Source of the DNA: Aldrovandia affinis
Taxonomy: Eukaryota; Chordata; Actinopteri; Notacanthiformes; Halosauridae
Assembly: GCA_029706075.1 (NCBI GenBank)
Contig: JAINUG010000178.1
Location: forward strand, 1,660,130-1,724,129
Direction of reading: 5' to 3'
DNA: 64,000 bases
A model generated the notes under the pieces. That model searched no databases. It was given only the letters and a program-made list of their open reading frames with translations, and was not told the DNA's origin. A program made the position numbers and the translations under genes. This document shows positions 13,401 to 23,187 of this stretch, one piece after another (positions within the stretch are counted from its first letter, which is position 1; each line of letters begins with the position of its first letter).

Positions 13401-14499
13401 GCAGGTTTGACAGGTCGAGTGGCAGTAAGAAAGCCATCGCTAAGATGGCAAATTAAGAAAAAGAGGTTTGCCTGGGCCATGAAGCACCGCCAGTGGACTA
13501 CTGAAGACTGGAAGAAGGTCTTATGGACCGATGAATCAAAATTTTAAATTTCGAAAGGTTTTTGTAGGCCGTCGAGTAGGCGAAAGGATGGTTCCTCAGT
13601 GTGTGACACCGACTGTCAAACATGGAGGAGGAAGCGTGATGGTCTGGGGCTCTTTTGCTGGATCCAGAGTTGGTGACTTGCACAGAGTGACTGTTAACCC
13701 ACGTTAACCCATTACTTGTTCCCTGAAAAGAGCCCTTTTTTATTTATTTTTATAACTCTGAAATGTACATTCTTTTTCAGTTTTTGGTAACCTAAACAAT
13801 TATTTTTTTTCCTACCTCTGGCAGTTTACCGCTTACCTTTTCCATTACCATTTCAGGTTATTCAACTGCTTAAATTTCAGTAAAAACTGGAAAATGGGGG
13901 TATTCTAAAACTTTTGATCGGTAGTATATATACACTTGATTTGGGTGTGCTTGTCTGTTCATTCATTGTGTGATTTTAGTCACATTTAGAAGTAAAATTA
14001 TGTTTGTTTTATTTGACCGTTCATTTTGAAAATGTAATGGATTTTTGAGAAAAATGTAGAACTTGATGTTCAGGTAGTGAAAATAGTGTAAAATACTGTC
14101 AAATATATTGTAGCATTTCTGGCACGGGCTAGCGTTTCTCGCACAGGCTCTTTCTCAGAGCTAATCAGGGCCCGTGTTCATAAAGCCTCTCCGAGTAGGA
14201 GTGCTGATCTGGGATCAGTTTAGTCTTTTAGCTCATAATGGATAAGGTTAGGATACAGGCAGGGGACACCTGATCCAGGATCAGCACTCCTATTTTTGAG
14301 TATTCCGACCCAGAACTGTTAAACCTCACCAGGGCCTTGCTTATTGGAGACCTTGCATTTCCCAGAATCCTTTCCTTCCCTCTGGTGGATTCCACTTTTA
14401 GTGTCCAGCGGTTTTTAAATTTCAGGAAGCATCAGGAAAGGACTCTACCCTGTTCATCTGTAGGGCTCTTTCAGTTCTCTGATTTCTCCCTCTCTCCCT

Positions 14500-14572
<73 letters not shown>

Positions 14573-15137
14573 TCTCCCTCTCGCTCTCTCCTCCCCTCCC
14601 CTTTCCTCTATCTCTCTCTCCCTTCCTCTCTCTCTTCCTCTCTCAAATTCAAATGGCGCTATATTGGCATGACAAATACGATTGCGCGGCCAAGGCATAG
14701 TACACATATTGTACAAACAATAATATAACAATAATAAACAATATACTGTATGTTAATAAACAATCATACTTCTGTATATGATCATCTGTATATGATATAT
14801 AATCATGCACGTATCTCTCTCACTCTCTCGCTGTTGGCAGGTAAAAGACATTCCAAAGAGGCCTTTGTCACAGAGCTTGTCCACAATTATTTCTCCGTTG
14901 TTTGCCGAGGTGAGGGAATTTTTTTTCATTCAGTTAAAGAAAGAGATTCACGTTTGCAACGTGTGTCGTCTGATTATTCCCTGTCATTGCGGATTTAATG
15001 TTTGTAGATTGTGTTTGTCTTGAAAGATAATTAGTACATTGAGGATAGAAGACTACAAACAGAAGCAAGTGTATTTGCAAGTGAGAGCATATGTGTGTGT
15101 GTGAGTGTGAGCGCGTGTGTGTGTGTGTGTGTGTGTC

Positions 15138-15177
<40 letters not shown>

Positions 15178-15820
15178 AGTATGAGTGTGTGAGTGAGTGT
15201 GTGTGTGAGCGTGTGTGAATGTATGTGAGTGTGAGCGCGTGTGTGTGTATGTGAGTGTGAGCGCGTGTGTGTGAGTGTGAGAGCGCGTGTCACCGTGTGT
15301 AAGCGTGTGCTGCTCTCCCTCCAGCTGAAGGAGAGGATGGCGGGGGACAGCTCTAAGCCCGCAGCGCTGGAGGAGCTGAGGGAGGCCATCTTCCTGGCAG
15401 AGGAGGCGTGTCCTGGGATCTCTGACTGCATGGTGTCTGAGCTGGTGCAGAGACTGCAGAGGTGTGGGCCAGGGAGGGGGCGGGGCGGGGCGGGGCGCGC
15501 GTGGCCTTAAATATGTGCTTTTTCATATTGAAGAAAAGTAGTCATTATCATGGGAATATGCAGTCCAAATGACATGTATATATAGTTATGTATATTTTAG
15601 ATGTAACACGAAAAGTGTATTCTATTGTATGTAACCATGAGACATATATTTAGCCTTTCCCAGAGTGCAGTTACACTCTCTCACAGGCAGGGGGAGATGT
15701 GTGGTTTCTGTGTTGGTGTGGAGTCCGTCTCTAACTCTCTCTCTCTCTCTCTCTCTCTCTCCCCCTCTCTCTCCGACCTGCAGGTTCTCTCGGGTCAGGG
15801 CATCTTCCTCCACACAGTGA
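4464..15820 (+). CDS. stk24: STK24/MST3-type serine/threonine kinase of the GCK-III group (5' exons lie outside the window)
   Basis: Nine exons: 4464-4520, 4844-4952, 5514-5671, 5891-6076, 6573-6718, 7519-7648, 14841-14909, 15325-15461 and 15784-15820. All join in phase to give 342 codons and a TGA stop. Visible are the hinge ([12 protein letters not shown]), catalytic loop IHRDIKAANV, DFG in [13 protein letters not shown], activation segment [14 protein letters not shown], and lobe motif [19 protein letters not shown]. The regulatory tail ends with the PAKRING-like conserved stretch [16 protein letters not shown]. The tail (DGQAAGG..., [20 protein letters not shown]) matches the MST3 pattern better than STK25 or STK26. 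Family knowledge: cytoplasmic kinase binding MO25 and STRIPAK/CCM3, with roles in polarity and stress. The caspase site of mammalian MST3 appears as SEQD/G here (inference). The N-terminal ATP loop exons are to the left of the window. stk25-type paralogy is the main alternative. Confidence 0.92.
4612..4812. repeat. 20-bp tandem repeat in stk24 intron
   Basis: About ten copies of tggctggttctggttggttg and variants, entirely G and T with few C, lie just upstream of the exon at 4844. The strong strand bias (G/T on plus) makes open frames on both strands that are artefacts. Confidence 0.9.
6935..7080. repeat. Short minisatellite, about 38-bp unit
   Basis: About four copies of a unit containing caccatagagcactcctgg and attctagagt lie in the stk24 intron between exons ending at 6718 and starting at 7519. 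Confidence 0.8.
7190..7425 (+). repeat. Interspersed repeat, 3' tail of a fish LINE-like element
   Basis: The text tttccttgccactgtctcc followed by tgtgaagcg...aaaaagcgctataaata is the familiar end of a widespread fish interspersed repeat that finishes in a short A/T tail. No reverse transcriptase coding is present. Family assignment rests on memory of the motif only. Confidence 0.5.
7690..7855. mobile_element. Palindromic MITE in stk24 intron
   Basis: Arms ccccagacggtccatgtgtt (7724-) and its near-exact inverse (7825-7850) enclose a second inverted pair, cacctgattcaac / gttgaatcaggtg. The stem-loop layout without coding is typical of a short non-autonomous DNA transposon; exact ends and target duplication were not resolved. 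Confidence 0.6.
8091..9810 (+). mobile_element. Complete Tc1/mariner-like transposon, 1720 bp, with long terminal inverted repeats
   Basis: The element begins TAAACATCGAAC at 8091 and ends GTTCGATGTTTA at 9810, flanked on both sides by TA (8089-8090 and 9811-9812), the target duplication of this superfamily. The terminal inverted repeats are about 250 bp each (8091-8344 and 9559-9810) and nearly identical, with only scattered substitutions and small indels. Between them lies one uninterrupted transposase gene. It sits in the 7.2-kb seventh intron of stk24, in sense orientation to that gene. Confidence 0.95.
8455..9459 (+). CDS. Tc1-like DD34E transposase, intact
   Basis: 334 codons from the ATG at 8455. 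This start is chosen because [14 protein letters not shown] is where the paired-like DNA-binding region begins; the longer upstream frame lies in the terminal repeat. Visible in order: first helix-turn-helix (about residues 8-45, [16 protein letters not shown]), a GRPKK basic linker (56-60), a second HTH (about 75-115), and the catalytic domain with D151 (FSDESRF), D233 (LQDDNARPH) and E268 (NPIEHLWD), 34 residues between the last two. [12 protein letters not shown] is the glycine-rich box. There is no stop or frameshift, and length fits the family (about 340). Family knowledge: excises and integrates the element at TA sites in the nucleus. Whether it is active is unknown. Confidence 0.95.
   Translation: MPRLSDLDKARATGQLQAGVPQKQVAALFGVSPSTISKLKAKFHETGDVRDRPRSGRPKKTTPQEDQFLTLSVLRNRRLSATDLQSRFAGRYGTRLSAQTIRNRLHAANLRAHRAARRPAMTALHHQARLRWCQQHLHWNLNMWRNVMFSDESRFCLLKLDRRVKVWRRRGECYADCCTDRVTPFGGGSVMVWGGISIIGGNLNAERYRDEILQPVAIPYLHSLGPNSILQDDNARPHRAGFIRDYLQNLGVERMEWPANSPDLNPIEHLWDQLGRAVQARVTNTTTLADLRQILVEEWNAIPQQCVTTLATSMRRRCQAVVAVYGSSTRYRGS
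9817..10190. mobile_element. Probable MITE remnant with a strong hairpin
   Basis: The stretch opens with gggccctattttcatg, a motif that starts many fish non-autonomous DNA elements, and is rich in gcgc-type words. At 9930-9965 a perfect 15-bp inverted repeat (gagacctacattgtt / aacaatgtaggtctc) surrounds a six-base loop. No coding is seen, and the element's ends were not resolved. Confidence 0.45.
10238..11167 (+). CDS. Gag-like protein: CCHC zinc knuckle followed by a long coiled coil
   Basis: 309 codons from the first of two adjacent ATGs (10238); a longer frame upstream has only a TTG. Residues 30-43 ([14 protein letters not shown]) fit the retroviral-type knuckle C-x2-C-x4-H-x4-C exactly. 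From about residue 85 to the end the protein is charged and heptad-like ([19 protein letters not shown] and similar), predicting a long coiled coil. The C-terminus runs into an A8 stretch and stops, and an open coiled-coil frame continues at 11228 after a short gap, so the original product may have been longer. I infer a Gag-type nucleic-acid-binding, self-assembling protein of a retroelement. A domesticated host gene is possible but not supported, because it lies inside a kinase intron next to an LTR. Confidence 0.55.
   Translation: MMEGDWTVDTGMEAWDKEQAQLAQSGAPWCICCLEYGHQPNKCSERDEYGWKDPKERQDRKVQKKNGHSYPVVPPREKGHKNPSKPQPQHNSEVTIAEKCAGLEAELGEAQAFVKGQEEVIQKLEKSCRDQKENLVKNQRRAAMVDDRWRVTLQEVHELKNVQSELYRTKAELGTSEERHLVAVGRLLEEHTDSLRKIENMAVELEREKTSLGNEVRNLTQTLEEEHLQCLDIQKAQDQAKEEYARGLWDVQARLTQKEAELRRAAEAHASEAEQLRSRAGQQSEGRRELEAQLEEVRAQQKKNKEGSL
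12300..12856 (+). repeat. LTR of the gag-only retroelement
   Basis: It begins TGTTGCATCCC right after a purine tract and ends GGGACATCACA, so its tips form a short imperfect inverted repeat TG...CA as LTRs do. It contains a TATA-like cctatttaaggg (about 12461) and a polyadenylation signal ttaataaatg (about 12750), in that order. No second copy was found within the window. Confidence 0.55.
12857..13930 (+). mobile_element. Degenerate Tc1-like transposon
   Basis: Terminal inverted repeats are recognisable at the left (tacactaccaatcaaagg...) and right (...cttttgatcggtagtata), each continuing inward with ttccagttttta / taaaaactggaaaa. The interior keeps broken pieces of a transposase, such as the region of the first catalytic Asp at about 13525-13550 (gaccgatgaatcaaaatttt), but is full of stops. 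A SINE is inserted near the left end. Confidence 0.8.
12950..13192 (+). mobile_element. tRNA-derived SINE (family 2) inserted in the Tc1 relic
   Basis: The head has box A tggtataatggttagggaac and box B ggttcaatccc. The body is followed by the tail gtaagtcgctctggataaga and (TGTAACG)-like repeats. A nearly identical copy lies at 38222-38445, and isolated tails of the same type occur at 29655-29720, 38990-39055, 51538-51605 (reverse), 53700-53775, 55465-55530 and 59798-59840 (reverse). Confidence 0.85.
14197..14291. mobile_element. Small palindromic repeat (MITE-like)
   Basis: The arms aggagtgctgatctgggatc (14197-) and ctgatccaggatcagcactcct (14270-14291) are near-perfect inverses around about 50 bases. 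This word pair is common in fish genomes, and no coding is present. Confidence 0.6.
14485..14645. repeat. (CT)n microsatellite
   Basis: Long CT/CTCC tract about 200 bases upstream of the stk24 exon at 14841. Reading frames across it are artefacts. Confidence 0.95.
14646..14720 (-). repeat. Fragment of a LINE/SINE 3' tail, minus strand
   Basis: The string aaatggcgctatattggcat reads on the minus strand as ...atatagcgccattt, the end of a common fish repeat. It is too short to classify. Confidence 0.35.
15085..15300. repeat. (GT)n and GTGA-rich microsatellite
   Basis: Alternating GT with tgtgagtgtgagcgcg variants, running almost to the acceptor of the stk24 exon at 15325. Confidence 0.9.
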
Positions 15821-16077
15821 CATCATCCCCCCCGGAGGGCTCTCATTCGCCAGCCTCCCGTCGCTTAAAGCAGACCCCCCCGTCCATTTAGTTATTTTAA
15901 GTTCATTTGTCATAGTGCACATATTAGTGACCGGGGAGGGCGTGGTCACGGGCCTGTGTGAGTCATGCAGTTTAACAGGGACTCGGTAACGCTCAAACCC
16001 GCACTCTCAGACAAAGTGCAAAACATCCCATCTGCTCTGTTCCTCTGGAGAAACACATGCGGAGGCTTCAGAGGTGT

Positions 16078-16216
16078 GTGTGTGTGTTGGTGTGTGTGCG
16101 TGCATGTGTGTGTGCGCGTGCGCGCGCATGTGTACACATGCGTTTGTATGTGTGTGTCTGCATGTCTGTCTGTATGTGCGTTTGTGTGTTCTTACAAGTG
16201 CATTTCCCTCCGAATC

Positions 16217-16259
<43 letters not shown>

Positions 16260-16298
16260 GGCGCTGTGGTGGGGAGGCCTCAGGTGTTCTGCTGTAAG

Positions 16299-16329
<31 letters not shown>

Positions 16330-16470
16330 TTGTTTGTGTGCGTGTTTGTGTACGTGTGTACGTGTGTACGTGTGTACGTGTGTACGTGTGTGCGTGTGCG
16401 TGTGTGTGTGTGTATGTGTGCGTGCGTGCGTGTGTGTGCGTGTGCGCGTGCTTGTTTGTGTGCGTGACGC
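16078..16470. repeat. Compound (GT)n / (GTGC)n microsatellite
   Basis: Several GT, GTGC and TACGTG blocks, for example tgtacgtgtgtacgtgtgta near 16360. The long cysteine/valine-rich frames over it are artefacts. Confidence 0.95.
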
Positions 16471-16785
16471 TCACACTGATGGAGGGTGGCTGTACATTTG
16501 TATATAGGGTCGTTTTTTTTTGTTTTTGTTTTTTTTTACACGTATTGAGAAATTAAGCGGTTTTGTGTTTAAAGGAACCACTGTGTACAAACAGCCAAGC
16601 GCTTGTGTAGACGCTGTTAGACTCACAAACGGCCATAACTGAAAAATGCCTTGAATTCATGTTCCCTTTTTCCTTTTTGTGTTTTCTATTTTCTCTCTGC
16701 TTTTTTCCCCCCATTTTTCTATACCCTCTGTTTTTCATGTCAGTTATCCCCCTCCCTCATATTGAGAGCTCGTTGCCGTAGTCCT

Positions 16786-16992
16786 GAAACCGGCAGTGAC
16801 ATGAGGTGGAGCACCGCCTCCTCCGAGCCGTAACCCGCCAAGCCGTCACCATAACACACAGGACCACTCATTTGCGCAGTGACCTCATATCGGCTTCCTC
16901 CCCCCTTCCTGGGCCGGACAGCCAATTGTCGCCCCCTAGTGGCACTCCCGGCCAGAGCCGAAACTGGCGCGACCTGGTGGAATCGAACTGAT
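16786..16992 (-). mobile_element. tRNA-derived SINE (family 3) fragment, minus strand
   Basis: Read on the minus strand it has ggttcgattcc-like text from its head, ccgggagtgccactaggggg, attggctgtccggcccagg and ggaggcggtgctccacctc. It is related to the fuller copy at 33711-34076. The A-rich tail is missing. Confidence 0.6.
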
Positions 16993-19496
16993 TTTTCTTT
17001 TTTTAAACGATGTTTTCGAGGTTTCGCGAGTTTTACCGTTCAGTGAAACCTTCGGTACCTCAGACCTGTGCCTCCCGCTCCCGACCTCCCTTCTCTCCCT
17101 CCTCGTCCTCCAAACGCTGGCAGATCGAAACACACGCCTGCTGCTGTAAGGCTCTGTCCCGCTCCACTCTACTCCCGCACTGGGACTTGTACCTTTCAAA
17201 GCTAAGATGAGACGGAAAAAAAATGCTTGTCTTTTAAGATGTCAGAACTCCTTTAAAGAAATACACTGTATCCCCCCCCCGTCCCCTGCACCTTAAAAGA
17301 AAGAAAGAAAACAAATGTATATATATATTTTACCTCGCTGTTGCGCGCCTGTTGGCTGTTGGCCTGTAAGCTCATTTTTGTTCAGTTCAGTTATTTCGTC
17401 CAGTTAACAGGACGCTGCAGTGATCTCCGCTGCTTCCAAAAACCCCTCCCTCCCTCTCTCTGGAATCAGTCGTCTTCCCGGGGGGGGGGGGTCGTGGTTA
17501 CATCACAGCTCATGTGTGGACTGTAGCCCCCTCGCACCCCACCCCGAACCCAGAATTTGGGGCAATTGCCTTTTCGCGATACACAAGACGTAGCCACGAG
17601 AGACGAGCGTGAGAGCTGTTCCACAGACGCACACATCTTATTTAGGGTAGAGAGAGCACGCTGAGGCCAGCTTTGACCTTTTCAGCAGCACAAAACTCGG
17701 GGTTAGAATAAAATCTCAAGTCATATAAATCCACTTCCTGAACCAGCCGGCAGGAAAGAAGCACACAAGGCCGTCCCGTGTGACTGCGTATTTTCTTCCG
17801 AGTCTGGAGCGCAGTGTCTCGGCTTTTAGTTGTGTGGGTCGGAGGGCGGAAGCGTGCTTTGGGAATGAGCGAGGCCGCACCACCCTTCTGCCTGCCCCTG
17901 CCCCTGCCCCTGCGCTGTTCCAGCTGAAGTCTGTCTCTGATTGGACGGGCCCGGTGTGTGTGTGAGCTGCAGCCTCAGCCTTAACACCACTGTAGGGGGG
18001 CCCGTAACACACACACCTCTCTCTCACTCTCCCTTAGTCTCTCTCTCTTTCTCACTCTCTCTCTCACACACGCACTCCAATTGACTTAGACCCTGTAGCT
18101 ATGGAGAAACGTGTATGCAGCAATAATGTACGAAAGAACCACAGGAAATGATTTGGCATGCTGGCACTGCATGAGAGAAGAAGAAAATTCGTTTTGGGTT
18201 TTTTTTTTTTTTTTTTTACATATTTGGGGGAGGGGACGGTTCACCTGCGTGTTTTTGCATTTTGAAGAGGGCAGGCGCTTCATCGAGATGGCCTTTATCT
18301 AGCATCGTCCTCTCTCTCTGTGGTAGAGGTGACCGCGAGGGACGTCTTAGCGACTGCCAGAAGGCTCTCCTCGTGATTCGCGTGACCGGTAAATCGACTT
18401 CCGATCGCTTGGACCCGACGGCCGGTGTCCGATGGCGCGTGCGCTGAGGTTCCGCGTTCTGCCGATCGAAACGTTTAAAGATCACCTCTGCGTCAGATAG
18501 CAGCTGAAGTCGGGGTTTTTCCCCACTCTATTCCCTCTGTAGCTTTTGAGACAAACTCGCTGCAACACGCGGACCCATAACACCGCACTAAACACACACA
18601 CACGCAACCGTTTAAATAAAAATACATTTTTAAAAATGGAACATTTTCAGTCCCTTATTCAGTCGTCCCCCCGAAATCATTCAGTGAAGGCGTGTTGCCT
18701 ACCTATGCACAACACCTCGGCCCTTACCCACAATCCTCCTGTTCTACCATGATCCTCTTTTTCCACATGAAAATGGTGCCATGCTCCCCCACCCCACCCC
18801 CCAGCGTGTCAGTTTGCACCTTGTGGAGACCGTCTGGGTTGACTCTTAATCTGTTGCACTTTGTAAAAGTTTATTTAAAGAGATATAAAACAAACAAACA
18901 AAAAAAACTCTGGTACTTGAGGTTCCCATTTCATGTCATTTCTTACTATTGCTACTGTACCTTATTTCAACTCCGGCAATAAATTGAGCACATCCGGATG
19001 CTTTCTACAGCACAGCTATATTGTATGGAACGATGAGTCAATGGATGAAAATTTAAAGAACAACATTATTTTTATAACTGTAAAGAGCAAGTATTGTAGA
19101 GTAAATAAAAACAAGGTCCTCTGTGGCGTTTATTAATGAAAATGGATGCTTCTCAAAGACGATTAAAAAAAAGTGTAAATTTCCTTTTCTGTAACATGGC
19201 TCAGTTTGTAGTCCTGTATATAATCCGTATGTCATTTAAAGAAGACCTAAGTATTCACCTCCTTGTAAGCTTTCCAAGTGATTTAAGGAAAAAATAAATA
19301 AATAAATTCTAATGCAATTTTTTTTTCTTTAACGGCTCCCTGCCTCTGTTTCTGGCTGCGAGACTTTTCTGAGAAAACATTTCACTCTGACAGATGAAGA
19401 CACTGTTTGCTGAGATTGCTTTAGTGTCAGGTAACCCTATACTATTCTAATAGAAATCTTTTTTGTTTCTTAACTAATATATATATATGTATATAT

Positions 19497-19833
19497 TAGG
19501 GGTGTAACGGTACACGTATTCGTACCGAACCGCTCGGTACAGGACTTTCGGTTTGGTACGCGCTGTGAATGCAATCCTCCGCACTTGCGGAACGTTTTTT
19601 GTGTGAGGTTGCAGCAGTATTAACGGACTTTTGTTTTATTTAAGAAAGATATGTGCCTTACTTTGTTCAGTAAATTATGGACAATGGTTTTGTTTACAAA
19701 GTTAATAATAAATGAAAAGCAATTTTATGTTTTGCATTTCTTTTTCCCCCGCTGTACCGAAACCATACCGAACCGTCACTTCAAAACCGAGGTACGTACC
19801 GAACCGTGATTTTTGTGTACCGTTCCACCCCTA
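19497..19833. mobile_element. hAT-like MITE, about 337 bp
   Basis: The terminal inverted repeats TAGGGGTGTAACGGTACAC and its inverse gtgtaccgttccaccccta bound a non-coding interior; both arms continue with cgtaccgaaccg words. It lies in an AT dinucleotide run, so the target duplication cannot be read uniquely. A lone similar end is at about 26222-26243. Confidence 0.75.
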
Positions 19834-20709
19834 ATATATCTATATATATATATACACGCGCGCGCGCGCAGGTAACTGCCAAAGTAAAGGCAACATTTGA
19901 GTAAATGAGGGATCCTTGTAGCCCTAATAAAGTTGAAATGGCACCATCTGGTGGAGATTTCAAGAAGTGACAAATTCTCATTACACATACTGGACACTGC
20001 ACAATCCCCGGTGTTTTAGAAACGATCTTCGCCTGTCCCGTTTGATTTATACCACATTCACTTTCTGTTCTCATCCGATACAGATGTGGCCCCCGCCCTT
20101 GGACCAGCGTCGAGGACGGGTCGGTGAAAATGAGCACAGCGCTGTAGGGGTTGTGCAAACGTCAGTGAATAACCTCACAGCAAGTTTTATTTATACATCC
20201 GAGAAAAAAAAAAAAAAAAAAAAGCAAAAATTTGTCACACTATATACAGATATTACATAGTGTTTATACACATTATTACATCGTTTGTACACAAGAAAAT
20301 ATACATTAAAATGTAAACTTTGTATACAAAAAAAATACCTTAAATTAAACAAGGACCAATAACAAAAGGTGACTATATAATTATTAATATTAATATTATT
20401 ATTAGCTCTTCCTATTTATCTTTTTAAAACAGTAATACAGTACATTCAATGAGTATAGGAGACAGTCAGAGACCTCTGGTTTCAAAGGGTTTCAAAGCAG
20501 TTACAAAGTGCCTAGAGGAGCCCTATAACAGGTGTGTGTGTGTGTGTGTGTGTGGGGAGGTGTCCTATGCTTCCCTCCTGTTTTTGGGTGGGGCGGGGTG
20601 GGTCAGCAGTGTTCCCTGGCTCATGAATGTTAAAGGGCCCTCTCGTGACCCCCACCCCACGATGTCCTGACCAAACTCGGGTGACGGGCGGGAGCACCAG
20701 TGCTACTGT

Positions 20710-20761
<52 letters not shown>

Positions 20762-20839
20762 AGGGGTGCGCTAGTTTTATGGCTTTTTAATATTTATTTA
20801 TTCATTTTAAATGCAGACGAATACCGCTTTCACACCGGC
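19834..20839. other. AT-rich spacer with two GT tracts
   Basis: No gene is seen. It contains an (A)n run at about 20205-20223, AT-rich text, and GT tracts at about 20531-20553 and 20711-20760. Confidence 0.6.
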
Positions 20840-21117
20840 ACTCTCCAGCTCTACAGTGGGAAAGGGCTCTAATGAGCCAGCCTGGTTCAGCTCTACAGTG
20901 GGAAAGGGCTCTAATGAGCCAGCCTGGTTCAGCTCTACAGTGGGAAAGGGCTCTAATGAGCCAGCCTGGTTCAGCTCTAGTGGGAAAGGGCTCTAATGAG
21001 CCAGCCTGGTTCAGCTCTACAGTGGGAAAGGGCTATAATGAGCGAGCCTGGTTCCAGCTCTACAGTGGGAAAGGGCTATAATAAGCCAGCCTGGTTCCAG
21101 CTCTACAGTGGGAAAGG
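20840..21117. repeat. 42-bp minisatellite, about 7 copies
   Basis: Units of the form agctctacagtgggaaaggg + ctctaatgagccagcctggt are repeated head to tail, with one copy lacking three bases and the last two drifting (ataatgagcg, ataataagcc). Non-coding. Confidence 0.95.
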
Positions 21118-22065
21118 GATAAATGAATAAATAATGTTCTATATAAATGCAATACATGATTATAATCCATATTATATCTATTTAGAGCATTTGAATCCAG
21201 CTGCTGAACAAAATGGGAGATGACTGACACACACACACACACACACAACCTAGTGTCCATTCCGTCTGTACTAGAGAGGGTGAAACAATGGCACTACCAA
21301 CGCTGTGATCAGATCTTCTGTTTAATAAATAAAGTTATTTGGGACAAGCATTTGTAGCCCACTTTAAAATGGTTCAATAGCACTGAAAAGACGGCAGCGC
21401 GGTGAAGCACGACAACATGAACGTGGTGCTGACGCTTTATTGCTTTGAGCTCCCAGATTCATCCCATAGGCAGCCATGGCCCGGGTCACATGATCATCTT
21501 ACCCAGAGCTGCCCAGCCAATCAGTAAAATGCGCTTTATTTACAATGTAAAAAAAGGTTGCTTAAAAGCTGCATGTTTATTTAACGTGGGGGGGGGGATC
21601 GGTCCCCATCTTATGAGAGTGGGTAACACTACGACATAACCTGTAGTCACCATGGGCCACACGCATACGCTCGCTCACGCACACACACGCACCCACACAC
21701 ACTGTGGTGAAAGGCCAAATAAACGCGTTTCATGTTTAACATGTATAATATTTGTGAAGCGAGATGCGATGATGACATCAGAGATAGCGATGACATCAGA
21801 GATAGTGATGACATCAGAGATGGGCGTGTTAACTGCCGACACAAAGACGGGGTCTCTGACTGAGGCCTCAGCACTGCTCACTGCTCCTATAATCCTTCCT
21901 TCCGGAAAGACCTTTCCCACTCCTCTCCTGTCTCCACCCCCTCCCAGACACCTCCCCCTGCTGGAGACCCCGTTCAGCCACAGGTAGATTACACCGGGTG
22001 AACTCGGGTTCGAGACCAGAGTGGGGCCGTGAAAGAGAGGCAGGGACTCCGCCCTGTCTCCCCCT
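21118..22065. other. Spacer between stk24 and ino80d; contains triple TGACATCA repeat
   Basis: No coding exon is seen; its right part must include the ino80d 3' UTR on the minus strand. At about 21774-21825 an 18-bp unit gatgacatcagagatagc occurs three times, each with a TGACATCA core. G9 and CA runs are also present. Confidence 0.5.
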
Positions 22066-23152
22066 CTACTGCGAGGTGAAGGGCGGGGCGGCGCTGTTGG
22101 CACTGGCGGCGGCGGCGCCTGCGACGGAGAAGCCAGCAGGGGGCGCTGTGGAGCTGTGGGACGGCTGCAGGTCCTTGGGGAGGCCGCTGCTGTGGGAGCC
22201 CAGCTGCAGGCCGAAGGCCGTGCTGAACTGTGGCAGCTGCAGCTGCTTGGGCTGCAGGGAGGTCAGGAGGTCATATGCGGAGGAGGAGGAGGAGGAGGAG
22301 GAGGAGGAGGGCGGGGGAGCGGGGAGGCTGGAGAGGGCGAGGGAGGGGGGCGTGGACAGAGAGGTGGACATGAGGAGGCCCTCCGGCCTGCCGAGGGGCC
22401 CGAACGCGGTGGGGTCGGCGAGGGGCAGGGAGAGGGCGCTCCACGGGGAGCGGCCAGGCCCCGGGGCCACGCTCAGGGGCATCTCCAACAGGAGGGCGGA
22501 GTCCGTTTGGAAGGGCGGGGCCGGGTGGTGGTCGCCACCGTAGTGGCCGGAGGAGCCCTCGGGTTTGGGCAGGAGGTGGTGGGAGGGGTGCGTCCGGGGG
22601 AACGTCCGCTCCGGGGTGGGGGGGGGCGGGGAGGGGCCGGGGGGGTAGTGGCGGGGGTGCAGCACGTCCAGATCCAGGCTGGAGAAGCTCTCTGAGGGCA
22701 TGCGGCCGTTCAGCAGGTCTCCCATCGCCTGGACGCCGGGCTCCATGGTGCCCAGGCACACCAGCGTGTCGCCGTACGAGCCCATCGCCTGCAGCGCCCG
22801 CACCAGCTCCTCCGCCTCCTCTGTGGTGGGGAGCAGGTCTCCATTCTTACCTGCAGAGACACATACACGTATGTATGTATCTATCAATCTATCAATCAAT
22901 CAATCTATCAATCAATCAATCTTTATTTTTGTATAGCGCCATTTACAAACAGGTTGTCACACATCGTTTCACAATTGGCATTTTCCAGAGGGAATAAAAA
23001 AAAACAGAAAACCATTGGAGCCAATGTGGGGAAACTGGAAAATTATTCCCTGACCCCTTAAAAGGCGGTCGAGATGAACTCCTGGAAAATGGTGGGATAC
23101 AGAGAAAAACTAAAACAAATAGTCCTTGAGGCTCATGAGGCTTAACAGATAC

Positions 23153-23187
<35 letters not shown>

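Larger units (their letters stand above)
15821..19496 (+). other. Probable stk24 3' UTR and downstream sequence
   Basis: No further coding exons are recognised after the stk24 stop. AATAAA-type signals occur at about 18978 (ggcaataaattg), 19103 and 19290-19310, so the 3' UTR may be up to 3.4 kb long; the true end cannot be fixed from sequence. The region contains the GT tract at 16078-16470, a SINE fragment at 16786-16992, and poly-T runs near 16510 and 18200. Confidence 0.4.

Noticed and set aside
22271..22759. Proline-rich and glycine-rich frames overlapping the last ino80d exon
   Set aside because: Shadows of the GC-rich ino80d exon, whose own frame matches the known protein end.
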